Shown: one piece after another, positions 1 through 13,187 of the stretch
How positions within the stretch are numbered: position 1 is the stretch's first letter
Layout: each line of letters opens with the position of its first letter
From: Chionis minor
Lineage: Eukaryota; Chordata; Aves; Charadriiformes; Chionididae
NCBI GenBank assembly: GCA_013398295.1
Contig: VZSF01011128.1
Span: forward strand, 1-64,000
Length of the DNA stretch: 64,000 nt
Reading direction: 5' to 3'
Translations under genes and position numbers: made by a program
The notes under the pieces: model-generated
Seen by the model: the letters and a program-made list of their open reading frames with translations, nothing else
The model's database searches: none
What the model was told of the DNA's origin: nothing

Positions 1-3000
1 CGGGCGAAGGGAGGAGGGTGGGTGCTGTGGGGGGAGGCAGGAAAGCAGCAAACTTCACGACATCACCAGCCAAATAGCCTTTTTTTAATTATTATTATTA
101 TTTTTTCCTTGCCCTCCCCCCCTCAAGCTGAACCCTGGAGAAAACAATAACCAACCCTTCTGTGAACAGTTTCAGGGAGGGAAAAATTACCTTTAGGAGC
201 CCTGGGAAGCGACCGGAGCGAGCAGCAGCAGGAACATGAGTGGACAGGCACCTTCCCACGCCGGTTCCGGCTAACGTACATCCCTGTACCTGACAGCGAG
301 AGGGATTTGGGACATAAACAGCGGCCAGTGCTTTGGTTTTCTTAACCGTAAAACTGATTTTTTAATTTTTTTTGGGGTAAATCTTTGCAAGCTGCTGCCC
401 AAGTGCAGTCACGGCCGTGTTGGGGGTGTCTGGCCTGCGCCTGCCTCTGCCTCTCCGCCGGCTGCCTCCGCAGCGGGACGCCAACCTGCAACTCTTCCAG
501 AAAGGATTAGAGCAGGAGGAGAAAGAATTATAGCCCTCCCACCCCGCCCCCCCCAAAAAAAAAAAATTAAAAAAAATCACATTGCTCAGGCTACTCTGTA
601 AACGAAATAACCGTGCGCCAGGTAGCGTGGGTACCAAAACCAGGAATAAATGGCGGCGGGTTGGAAACAGCCCCGGCTAAGGACACGGAGGACAAGCTTC
701 ACATTCAAACGTACCCTACGTGGTCACGCTGGCTCTTAACGTTCAGGATCCCGAGGGATCTCTTGCAGCCAGCGCTGGTTTTGGGGAAAGACAGAAAGCA
801 ATTCCCTGAAATGAGCCTGTTTCAGAGCCCTTTGGCTGTTCTGTAAATACAACTCCAGCAAGGGCTGGGTTATGTGTTATTTTAAAACATTCTGTTAAGA
901 GACAAAAGAGATGCAAAGAAAGATGAAATCAAGTAAGTTTCTGAACAGAAGTACTTCAAAGACTACTTGAAAGCCGGAAAAAATAGGGAAGGGGAATTTC
1001 ATTTAAAGAAAAGAGAATCTCTGCTCGTTATTCCCATATATTCCAGTATTCCTCTGAGCAAAAGGAAACTCTTTTGTGCCACCTAATGTTAAATACAGAT
1101 CACTGTTGTCTCCTTTGCTGCCCATCGTACACCCTGTGCGTGGGGAGGCCTCGGGTGCCAAGCACAGCCGAGCGGAGCAGGGCGGCCTGGGATGCTCAGC
1201 ATCCCAAAGTCCCACCAAACCAAGGGCAGGAAAAGAAACTTCAGCTTTGCAGTCACGGATTAGGTGATCTTCCGAATTTAGGGAATTATTAAAAAAAGAA
1301 CTCAAGAGGGGGTGGAAAGAAGCACGGGGTATAATCATAAGAACGAGAGACTCCAAATTTGGTCTTCATTATAATAAAGTAAATCCAGAACGAGCACATC
1401 CAGGCTTTACGTAAGCTGCCCACCATCGAGCATCTCTCTCGGCAACCTCTGCAAACCCCTGGGCTTGCAGCGGCGCTGGCTCAGCCCTCCTTCGAGGATG
1501 GCCGTGGCCTTGCCTTTGCACACACGTGTCTCCCAGCGCCAAGAATTTATGGTGTGTACTTAGCAGCCATTCACACTAATGGAAGATACTAATTTAGTAG
1601 GGAAATATCTCGCGCAGTCCTTTAAAGAAGAAAAGGTTGAAAGAAAGCATTGCTCCGATAACAACGAATTACACCGCTTTTGTGATTTTAATGGAGAGTG
1701 TTAAACGTCTTTAACAATTTTTGAGGCTGAATCTCCTTTGCTTTTTATGTTACATGAAAAGAAGAGAACCTGAGGCTTCCTTCGGCTTTAAATTTCAAAT
1801 ATTCCCAAGCTGTGCTCCCCTCTAAAGAGGCCAGGACCATAGGAAGGGGTTCATCTGAAACCAGAAATTAGTAGAAGTGGGGAGAGATGGCGTCTCACTT
1901 CATAGCGCTCGTTATAGATCATTCAGAATATGGACCGTTCAGTCTGTACCTAGACTAAATTTGACCAAGAAGCTTTTAAACTCCCTCAAAATTAAGTATT
2001 TTGAGTTTGTCTTTCTTCGTTTTCAAGCAGAAGTTCCACAGGTCCAGGCAGAGCAGATTAGAGTACCTGGTCCTATTGGGCCCCCATCCATGTACCAAAA
2101 CCAACACTGATTTTTAGGGACAGATCCACACATGGATGGTGATACGTTTACAATGTGAGTCCTCCCCCCAGAAGTGGGGAGCATGCGGGGTTGGGGAGAT
2201 GCCCTTCAGCCAAGGGTCCGATCCTGAAATCCAGACAAAATTCATCAATTTACTCACCAGAGCAGCTTCCACGTAATTCAGTGAGCTCCTCCGTGCAAAT
2301 TAAATTATTCATTTGTGTCTTTGCACAATCTAATTCCAAGGCTCCCTCCTAGAAAAAAAAAAAAGAATATACACAAGATTTTAGGCAGGTGGACAGTCCT
2401 GCTGAGTATCGCCAAAAATAGTCACAGACATCAGGATCTACATTTGTACTTGCTTTGCCCTTTTCTCTATCGTCCTGCAACCAATAGATTGGAAAGGCTC
2501 CACAGCAATTACATATTTAGGATATGTGATAGCTGCAGTTAAGATCTTTACCACTGATTGCGGGATAAAATTTACTTCAAATGTGCAAGAGCCCATTTTT
2601 TAACCCCAGTCTTTCAGCTGCTTTCCATTATATATATTCTGAAGAATCAAAAGCAATTAGAGCATATGAAGCCTAAATGGTAAATAATTTCCAAATTAAA
2701 ACCCTTATTAAAGCAGTAAGCCCCTATTTTTTTTTTTTTGTTAGCACTGTAAGATACAGAAAGGGCCAAACTAAACAACTTTTGTTTTAACGCAATGAAA
2801 AGAAAGCTAGACTTTTATGCTGAGGACCAGTATGTCCAGTACGGTTTTTTGGTTGAGTTTTTAAGATTTGGGAAAGTAGGGTAAGCAAGAGGCTTTAAAA
2901 CTGCCATTTTACGTGGTGGTGACGTGATGTGTGGGGATTTGTACATGGGTCTGTGGCTTGCTGATTCACAGCGAGCGCTATGTGCTACGCCAGCTCGTAA

Positions 3001-6000
3001 ATATTTGTAGAATCACGTCCTTCATTAAAAAGGTAAAACAGTATTAAATCTGGGAAGCGGATAGAAAGAGGAGAGGGAGGAAGAGCTGTCATCAGTAAGA
3101 GCCTGTCAACAAGAAGTTAAAAAGCTAACAGTAAATATCATTTCTGCGGGCTCTGCTTTGGCGGTGCTATCGATCGCCGGGTCCTGGCTCTGCAGCTCCG
3201 TGCGGCTCCTGATCAATGTTTTGCCAGCGCAGAGCAGCGCGCTGAAACGACAGCGAGGAGTCTGCTGCTGCTAAAGTATTTTCTAAAATGTGGAGATTTC
3301 AAGCAGGGACTGCGAGAAGCTGGGCGGCAACCCTTCTCACCCCTGGTACTATTAAGGAACCAAAAATGCTGCTCTGTTATTCTGCTGCTGGATTTTGGTT
3401 TATTTTTTAAATTATGCCAGTCCTTGAGTTGTGCACCTCAAGTACAAACAGTGTTTACCCAACATAGAAACGCCATTTCTGAGCCGAAGTTGTTTTCCTT
3501 TTTGGCCAACGCATGAAGTTTTGTTTTGCATACATATCTTCAAACTTTGGGAAGGGAAAAATAAAATCAGCTCACAGATCTTACTCACCAGAAAGTGGCT
3601 CGGGGGAGAATGACAAGGTCTAAACTCCTCCTGCCATGTCGGCTGGAGTGCAAATGGAGGTAACACGAGCTGCTCCCCGTTCAGGGCTTGTACTTCTGTC
3701 TAGATTATGGGATTAGTCTCCATTACATCTATCTACAGCTAGGAACTTGTGATCCAGTTAAAGCAGCTTGAAAGGCGCCCAGCAGGTGCTGGGGGTCCGA
3801 CTCTGCAGCACAGATTCTGTGCAGTTACTGGGGAAAAGCTGGGGCTGGCATCGCACAGGGCTTTCCAAGGCTCCGTACTAGAGGAGGGGGGAAAGGAAAA
3901 ATCAAAGTCCTGCCAGAAAACACTTGCAGGCAGGGAAAATTAACCACAGTCTTTGGGTTTTTTTGTTTGTTTGGGTTTTTTCCCCCCGCTAGATCCTGAA
4001 AGCGGAGTTGCTAATGCATAAATACAAATGCTATCACACAAGAGCGTGTGACACTGTGCTGCTCTTTGCACCGTACACACTGTATGGACATAGCGGGTCT
4101 CTTAGACCTAAGGAATGCTAATTTAGTGCTGGAATTTTGAGGTTGCAGAAATTGTCCTGTAAATGTCACAGGGGATTACTAAATCTACAGGAAGATTACA
4201 GCTCTGCATATGTTTAGAATATTGATTTAAAACTTTATTACCTTTGATACAGCTTCTTCACAAAGGAAACAATTCAGCGGCAGGAATTCTGTCCACGTAA
4301 AGCTTTTGCAGGGTCGAATCCTTCTGTGCAATCCTGCTTTTCATTAAAGCAGACAAATCTCTCTGTAGGTGATGCTACGCAAACCCAACACGAGTGCAGG
4401 AATGACGCGGCACCATATGAACACAAAATCCTGCCCTACTCACCCAGAACTTCTCATAACCGCAGCGGAGAGAGGATGCAGCTCACCTGAAATCATACAG
4501 CCATGATAACTTTTTAATAGAAAAAGTAATAGTATAGGTTTTACTATCGTGTATTCTTCGTACTATAGTAAAGCTGTAGTACAGCCTAAGAAAATCTGGT
4601 TTTGTAACAAGATCTATGTAGAAATGAATACACAGCAGTGTGACTGGCAATGGTTTTCTCAGAAAAACATGCAGTTGCATAGTAAGATGGTTATAACAGG
4701 ATTAGATTTCAAGTACGAAGCTGAATTTCAAAGATTTTTCAGACGTGTGTATGAGAAAATTACAAACGGGGATTTTTGAGCTTTCTGTTCCCCATGGCAG
4801 CGAACCTTTGGGACTGAACGTCCCTTGGGCCCGTCCCAGCTGACCTGGGGAAAACAGAGGACCCTGTTCTGTTGCAGCCATCCCAAGATCGGGCTCAGAC
4901 GAGTGCAACACCCAAGTTGGGTAAGGTCCTTGGTCCTCCTCCCTGCGATCTGCGCTCTCCTGCGTCTGACGGCGTGGAGCTGGTTGAGGGAGGCACAGCA
5001 ATCTGCACGTCTAATAGTCGCTGTTGGCTCTCAACCCTTTGTGCACAGGCCTTTTCTTTCCTAGGAAGAAATACTGTTGAATAGCTCCAAACGCCGTTCC
5101 CTGGACAAAAATAACGTGTGGAGCAATTTAAGCCCAATTCAGTAAAAGAGAGCATCTGTTACAACACCTTCCTCCTAAATCCACATTAAAAACTAAAGTC
5201 TGCAGTGGTTTATATCCACTCACTATGCTGCGTGCCAATTTTGGCTGATTTACAGCTACCCCAATATCTGAAGCATCAAAGCCACAGTGTACATCTTCTG
5301 CTTTCTGACGTTCTGCATCCTTGACTGTAAAATACTTTTTTGCTGTTTTATACAAAATAAAGCACATTGAATAAAAGAAGGCTGAACAATTATTTTAGCA
5401 GGAGAGTCTTGAGGGAGAGTTTCCTAATCTCCTGAAGAAAACAAGTGCACAGTTTGTTTGGAGTTGTGGTTACCTTTTGTGCACACTGAAGGTAGGACAA
5501 GCTGGGAGACGGGGTGAGAGGAGGGCAGACACCCGGTACAGCCACGGGAGAGTTAAAAGGGATGAGTTCAGTGGGTGCTCGTTTCCATCCCTGTTATGAC
5601 GACTGTCTTCAGAAGAGATTTATGCCGTGCCATTTCTTCCTCTTGCCCCAACCTAAGCCACAAAAATGTGGTATCGGAATTGTAACGCCTCATATATCCT
5701 AAGGAAGATAATAGTAAACTGCGCTGCTTTGACCTTTTCGGGATTTCTGCTGTTTGATTCACTCGCCGCGGCCATCCCTCGTGTTCACAGCGGTAACCGG
5801 TGGGGATGCAGTGCAGCGGGGGCCAATCCAGCTACAGAATATTGAAAAGGTTAAAGTCTGTGTTTATGAGTCTATTAAATGTTTATAGTCTTTCACAGGC
5901 TATACTGGGCATTAAAATTATGATATCTCATTCTCATAACAAACACTGTAACGAGAACAGAAAATGGCAAAGCATGAATCCATTCTGAAGGCAACGTTTG

Positions 6001-8752
6001 TAATGAGACTACAAACCCAGCACGATATTAATTTGCTCCTTCGAAATAGTCCACAAGGAAGAGATGACGCCACAAACCAAAACCACACGTAGCGTGACAT
6101 AGCAAAAAATCACCTGACCAGAAGGTACAAGCAACCCATCCCACCCACTTTCCCATCTCCAACACTGACCGGCAGCAGGTGCTCCAGTGGAAATCAGGAA
6201 ACCTAAACAGAGAATAGAAGTTTCGTTCAGTTCTAAGAGTTTTTAAGCTAAAATGCAAAACCCAGAACTTTTTGGAGACTACTGGTGCGGAGCCGTGCTG
6301 CTGCAGACACCACTCCTATTCCCACCAGCTCCTCGAAGGCTGCCCAGGCCACCACAAGCTGTCTGCTTTCCTTTTACACATAACTGTGGGGTTTATAGGC
6401 CACTGTGCATATTTTTTTTCTTTTTATCTGTTCTAAATATATCGCATCTTAATTTCACTGCATGTTGTAAACCAGCTACACTGCATTAACGAGCGCCCGT
6501 GAACATGGACAATTTACACCTCCTTCAGCCAGACTCCAAACACACCCCACACACCCCCCAGCTCTGGCTGCATTATCAGTCTCTCGGATAGATCCAATCC
6601 TATGAAAACATGGAAAGACCCGACCATGAGCAGAGTTTTGGTAACCTAAAAAGGAGCGGATGCACTGAGGGCTTTGTTATTCCTGAGCGATTTTACATGA
6701 GAAGTGACAAAGCATGTCTTATTTCTCCAGTCCCACATCCTAGAGTCTTGGCCAGGACGAATGCGATAGGCACCAGCTGTACCATCCCAGCAGCTTAGTG
6801 CCCGGCAATGTTCCTCACACACCACAGGGGAGAAATTGAAAGGAAAATTTGAAGACGAACGCTGTTGGTAGTGATGGGGAATTTCATCACTAGGGGCAAC
6901 GCAGGAGAAAGTAACGGAGAACCAAGTTTCTTTGAACTAGGGCAGGTGGTGGTATCAAATCATAAATAGCCAGACAGGCACATGTAAACACACAGAGGTT
7001 CAAAGGAGCCAGCCGAAGCGCAGGCAGCGAGCCTGCAGCCGGGGAAGGCTTGGAGCCCTTCCAGCCAGTGCTTATGGTGGTTTGAAAGGTCTCCCTGAAA
7101 GTGGGATACCAGCAGGCGTCAGTTCAATGCACCCCACAAATTACCAGCCTTTGATGACCAGGGACTAGTCAGAAACTTGGAGAAAATGGAGAGGAAAACA
7201 AAGAAAGATCTTTCCTCCCTTTTAGCGCCGTCTACGTTTCAACATTTCTCTCAGCAGAAGAAAGGGGAGAAGGGCTACTGAGAAATAGCAGTAGGTATTA
7301 TTGTGAAGTCCCCTAAATCAGTGCAAGCTACAAACTTTGTGGCTCCCAGGGCTGTTGTGCACAGCCCTTTCTTCCCCAAAAAGTATGTATTGTGGTATGA
7401 CCAGCTGTCAACATGAAAGACCAACTTCTCCAATACCCTTGTAATTTATCTACGTGTACCATAATAGCTTTAACCACCACCACCACTCCTTTGAGGAACT
7501 ATCCTCATTTTGCATACAAAGCTGTCTACAAAATAAATCCTTTCTGATGACTCTGGATCCTCTGCTACTGTCAACTTGCATTCTAAAACAAATGCAAGAC
7601 CAAGGTTGAAACAGAGATGGGAGGAGCCAACGCGCATTAGCTTTACCTGGAAGATCCTTATATTTGCGCGGTTGATGTTGCACAAGGAATAAGAGCGCTG
7701 GGTGACTGCAGACCTGATAATTGCTGGGACCTGGAAAGGTGATGGAAGCTGGGTAAAAAGGGGCCAACAGGGGGGGATGTCAAATGAAAAAACAATAAGA
7801 AGTTACAAGAAAACATCTTTAGGATGGGCCCAAAAAGGGATATTAGCAGTATTTTGCTAACGTATCCTTTCAGAAATGGCACGGTATGCCTGGTGACTGA
7901 GAAAAAAAGATTAAGAACCCCCTACTGTCACTCTTCATTCAGAAAAGCTCACAAACATTGAACATGTTACAGAACAAACAGTAACAGCCCCAGTGGTGCC
8001 CCAAACCAATGTATGGGATGAAGGGGAAAGGATTTATTCACCAACTCATGGGTCTTGCAAAACTCAAATCGTATATTTATTTAAGGAAATCATCAGTACA
8101 AACCAAGTCCCACCAGCTCAGACCAGTGCTCCACTAAACCTCACCTTCAAGAGCTGCCAGCACCACATTTTTTGAAAGATGCAAGAAAGTCAAAGTCACC
8201 GTGGAATAACTTCTCCAAGGACGTCTTTGTCATCCCTTGATTAATATTTAGTTTGTAGGATACATGTTTTTAAATTGTACGCTAAATAACACCCAGAAGT
8301 GGGTTTGTAATGAACCATCGAGGTCTATTCCAGACTACGAACTGTTTGAAAGTTTCCTTTGTATTTTCCTACCAGAGGTGATACCTGAATTACGCCAATA
8401 ACATCGTGCCTGGGGCTTTTTGGATCTGTTGTTCCTTCTAGACATTCTTGTGGCATTGTGGCACATTAACACAAATGCTAAGAGCCACCAAGAACTGCGC
8501 TACAGCTTTGCATGTGGTAGATTTGTGTAAAAATTAAATTTAATCAGAAAGTTTTGAAGACTTTGCAAGTTCGCCTTGATAACTAAATCAGTTTATAGAC
8601 AGCTATAGGCTCCTGTTTTACCAACTCAGATTTACTGATTAAAGCATAAGTGAACTAATCATTATTATAACATATGTATCAAAACAATGCATAGACAAAC
8701 TTATAGAAATACAGGAGTAATGCCCTCTAAAATTCAACTTTCTCCTTGTCAG
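1..8752. other. Intergenic region, no gene recognised
   Basis: The first 750 bases are GC-rich in patches with TTA and T-run simple sequence. A CpG-containing patch lies at about 3140-3260 and further GC patches at 1440-1530 and 4790-5060. Reading frames up to about 120 codons occur on both strands with no protein-like character. No repeats of a known family were recognised. Confidence 0.6.
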
Positions 8753-8847
8753 GTACCGTGTTTGGTAGAACTCTGGCTAACATCCAGCTTTGTGGTGGTG
8801 ATACCAGTAAATTCTTTAAAGAACAGATCACTGTTATTGATGAACTT
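8753..8847 (+). CDS. Candidate internal exon of an unidentified gene
   Basis: A 3' splice-site-like sequence (TTCAACTTTCTCCTTGTCAG) precedes 8753, and a donor GTAAGA follows 8847. Between them is a 95-nt reading frame that enters with one base supplied upstream and leaves on a full codon. Its translation, GTVFGRTLANIQLCGGDTSK then FFKEQITVIDEL, has ordinary amino-acid composition and no low complexity. The frame stays open past the donor to a TAG near 8926, so it could also be a short terminal exon. I do not recognise the protein and no adjacent exon was found. Chance occurrence in intergenic DNA is a real alternative. Confidence 0.3.
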
Positions 8848-9329
8848 GTAAGAAGAGTTTTGAATACATTCAGAAGTGAAAAAAAACCCAAACCCAAAAC
8901 CTTAAAAAAACAATATTTCATTGAGTAGTGTCGAATCCCGTCAACTTTTGTCTAAAGCTAAATCTCCCATCACCATAACAGAGCAGGGTCTTGCTGCCTA
9001 AGGACCCAGGGATCCAAACAGCCTTAAAGGTCCCATCCTTCTGATGGTCACTGTGAATCACTGTATTTACACATACATTCTCCTGGTAGAAGAATAAAGA
9101 TAACACTTCTTTCTGTCAACCGTAAACGATGAAGATACCCATTCAGGAGATAAAACTCCCAAAAAAACCCTTGTGCTCTTGTGAACTACCCAAAGACTGA
9201 AGAAGTAACTTCTGCTTAAAAAGAGCTGTGAAAATAAAATATGCAAAAATCAGTAAATGTATTTTTCCCTACTATTACCTCAAACAAATTTTTTGAGAAA
9301 GTTACAGTTTTTTCATTTTTAAATCACTT

Positions 9330-9350
9330 CTGATCTGGTGATCAGATCAG
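9330..9350. repeat. Perfect 8-bp inverted repeat
   Basis: CTGATCTG and CAGATCAG are separated by 5 bases and could form a small hairpin. It lies in AT-rich intergenic DNA, with no adjoining structure long enough for a miRNA precursor. Confidence 0.6.
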
Positions 9351-12300
9351 CTGGTAATGAAAATAACTGGTCATTAAAATGGCAATAAGTATACGAAAAG
9401 TAAACACAAGGCATCAAATATAATAATGTCACTGGTATTAATTTTAGTTTCCACTCTAACATGTTTTTTTTGTTTTGTAACAGAGTATTAAAAAACTATA
9501 TGCATTAAATATTATATGTTACAAAGGATTAAAGAGGTAGTGTAGGCGCCACAGCAGGATTAGTATCACTTAAATAGAAATACATGATTTAAAATTAGCT
9601 AATATGCAGTACTCGGCAGGGACCAAGATACCTCAACACAGGGAGAGAGGACAGGAAGAACTGGGCTGTTAGGTGAGGAAAGGCACGCGGTGAAGTCGGC
9701 CATTGTAAACGCTTTATGAAAACCAGACATTTAAAAAAAAAAATATAGAAAAAAAATCCCACAAGGTTTCACAGCCACTTAAACCTGGTTGCAGGAATTC
9801 AATGTTCTTTCTTGGACCGTGTCTGTCATTTACCTCCCGTGTTGAAATATCGTGAAATTCCCAATTAGGACCAGGTTTCCCCAGGGCGGCCGCCCTGCAC
9901 GAGGCAGCTCCGTGTGTGGCATCCTGGCCCCGCGATGACAAGCCCCTACTGCCCTCGTGGGCTGGGAAAGTCCCTCCTGCTCTGCACAACCAAGGGAGGA
10001 GGAAGAAGGGAGCCAGAGGGATGGAAACGAGAGCACCAAAAGGGTTGTCCAAGGGGAGAAGGGAGGGCTTCAGTCTCCCCTGCACCCAGCCGGGTGTGCT
10101 TCTACGCAGCTCGCTCTATGGGAAGAAAAAACAAATAAATCAGAGGACCTTTAATTGGGGTGTGGACGGAAGCGTGGTGGAATGCTCTGCTGCGTACGGC
10201 AGTGCTGGTTTTAGACAGAAACTTTTGGGGGGCTTCTACTGAGCTGCTGCGTGTAATACGGGTGGTTCCTGAGTGTCTACGGTGCTATAGCAGGTCTTTG
10301 TGCTCCAGAACCACTCGTGTAGTAAAATCATCATCGTTGGGTGCACTTTAAGGTGTAATTATTCTTGTATGACAGAAAACCAGCCTTTACAAATTCAATT
10401 CGTTTTAAAAAATAAAATAAAATCCCAAACTAGGAGGGTTTTGTCCAAAAAACCTACCACTCCTTCCCATACCCAAAGCAGAATATTTGGTCTCGGTTCC
10501 AGAGCGCAAATATTTTTTTCCTAACTTTTTTTGGAAGTCTCTCTGAGCTCTTCCACAGAGGCGTGGAGAAGTGCAGCCTGACCCTTAATTTTTGCCATCC
10601 TGCTTGAAGGCGAAAGTATTAATGTAATGTGTTCCTATAGCAAATCAGCAAATATACTGGTATGAATCGAGGTGATGAAAAGAATATAGCAGGGTGCTGC
10701 AGGCGCAGGGTTGTTGAGCTGAGCAAGCAAGCTTATGATTAGACAAAAATTGTACTTTCTTAACGGTGCTTAACATCTACGTGATAGATACGAGCAATAT
10801 ATTGTGCAAACATCTGGTGTTCCAGTGGTAAGATGGATCACGTGGATGGATGATCAAATACAGCCAGTCTCATCGCTCTTCCGTCGGAGACGCATGGTCA
10901 CGCAGCGAATGCGCATCTTTCTACTTGCTCTGGCTGCAGATCTATTGATTTTGAACCGCTCCGATTCCCCCTGTGTCTGACTGTGGATGCAGAAGAGATG
11001 AAGCAACTGGGAAATCAGCAAAGCAGCAAGCTGAGCAGTACAAATTGGTAAAAATTATTTAATACTGGGAAGCTGATCTAGTCACCCCCTGGTAATACTG
11101 TCAATTAAGTGTATGAAATTAATATTAATTATCAATAATGAATTGTTTGCAAGTGTAATAATGAATAGAGGAAAATAATAAGAAGAAACACAGCGCATTT
11201 ACAATGCAAAAATGTTGGCTGTCTCTGAACATTTCCTCTGAAATCTGTTATGGTTCCATTAAGAAGTACATTCATAAATGTATTTTCTTAGTATTTGAGT
11301 TGCAAATCAGCCTAGACAGATTAGAAAGTGCCACGAAGCAAATGTACACACTGAAATTCTCTCTGATCCAAGAAGCTATATTCATTAAAATAAAAAAAAA
11401 TAATCAGAAAAAACCCCACAGAGATGCTCAGCAAGAGCAGTCATCTTTGAAAAAGCGGAAACCAGCAGCACTTGGAAAATATTTTAACAAGAGAAGAACA
11501 TACTGGAATATCAGTCCCAGCCCATGCTGATGTGCTGATGCTTATCTACAGATTGCAATAACTTTCTTCTTGTGTTGGAGGGAAAAAAAAACTAAAAGGA
11601 AATGGGAACCCCGTTCCATAAGCAAAGAAATGTAATCTCTGATACATAAGTTATAATTATTTTTAACTATATATTTTTAATCCATTTCTGGATTAAAAGT
11701 GCACTTCACTCTGCACCTGCAAGGGAGTGATGCCAGGGAAAAAAGCTGTTGGAAAAAGAAAGGGATGAATTGGGGTGTGAGACGCCACTGATCTCCTGCG
11801 AGCCCAAGGAGCTGGTGCCAAACCCCGATTTCATCTGCCTCCCCTCCCTGCACACTGCTTTTTCTTCAGTCTAGTAATTAACAGTGGTTTGCTCTCTAAC
11901 TTTACCTTTAAAAGGATGGAAACCATCAAACACCTGAAAAACATTTTCTGCCACACATAGATAGCATTTGGGAGGAAATGCTCAATGTCAAATATTCTTT
12001 TGCAATGGTAAAATAGCACAACTATTTGAACAGGAGTGCAATTTTTTGTGGGCATCTCTGTCAGTCTGGGGCAAACACGTTCTCTTTGGATGGCGTCTTC
12101 TGGGGGACTCTTCTCCTTTGACGTTAAAGCTAGTTATGCTCTCAGAGATGCAGGAGAGGCCTTGATTTTAACACCGCTAACAAGGGCATCAGATTATATA
12201 GTATCTCACTGTGAGATTAAATCAAAATAATTTTTTAGAGAAATATTTCCTTCTAGGACTACTTTCCTCCACCCCCAAAAGTTTTCAAAATACTCCCACT

Positions 12301-12978
12301 CGACATATGGTACAAGCGTAGTCAAGTCCAAAGGCACAATAATTTTTCATCACCAATTATGCTGTTTTCAAAAAAAAAAACAACCCACTTGTTTATAAGA
12401 CCAGAAATTAAATTTTCGCTATTTGGGATAATTTTCCAGTGTTTACTTAGCTGAATGGAAGGTGACACTAGTTTATATGTTAGGAAAGTGTTTGGTATGG
12501 GAATTCTATCTAACTTCTATGGGATTCCCAAGGCTGGGTTCCCAGAGGCACAGGAGGGTACAGCCACAGGGACAATACTAGAAAAAGGGATGCGAGCAGT
12601 TGGTCTTCCCGGTTCCCTGGGTTTTCAAATCTGTGCGTAATTAAGTGAACAATGGAAACTGGTGAAAGCACCAGTTGTCCCCTGGTGTTTGCCACCAGCC
12701 AGAAGAAACCGAAAGATTTAATTTCTTCTGGAGTAAGAGCATGGTCTCTGCTGGCATGGCAAGTCCTCGGGCACAGGTGACCATCGGAAGTCTGGGAATG
12801 AGACAGCTCATGACTCTAAACCAAAACCAGCCCCAGGTTCAAAGCAGCTGTTTAGAAACATCAGGCAGTTAACGCTCAGTCCTCAGTTCCTGAACCTACA
12901 CTTAAAGCGAGGAAAAATTAAGCTGCAAATGTTCATTTACCTAATTTTCTACCAAACGTACGCTTGCTTTCCCTGCAG

Positions 12979-13187
12979 ATCTCCTGTGGACGTGGGGCTG
13001 GGCTGTGCAAGAATGCCACAACCTCAGGCCAGTGTCACAGGAGGCGTTTTGGCACCGTGGCTGGCACAGAGCTCGGGAACAGCTGGATGAGCTGAGCAAA
13101 AAGCCGTTGCATGCCTCAAAAACTGAGCTGTACGTGCAGCAGTCTGCCGATACAAGTCTCTGTACAAACAGGGGATTGCTTTCTTGA
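12979..13187 (+). other. Weak exon candidate behind a good acceptor site
   Basis: CGCTTGCTTTCCCTGCAG ends at 12978 and is a textbook 3' splice site. One frame after it stays open to TGA at 13185-13187 and reads LLWTWGWAVQECHNLRPVSQ then EAFWHRGWHRAREQLDELSK. The protein resembles nothing I know and is rich in Trp and His. A non-coding RNA exon or chance are both possible. Confidence 0.12.

Noticed and set aside
9330..9350. miRNA precursor
   Set aside because: The stem is only 8 bp with no extended pairing on either side.
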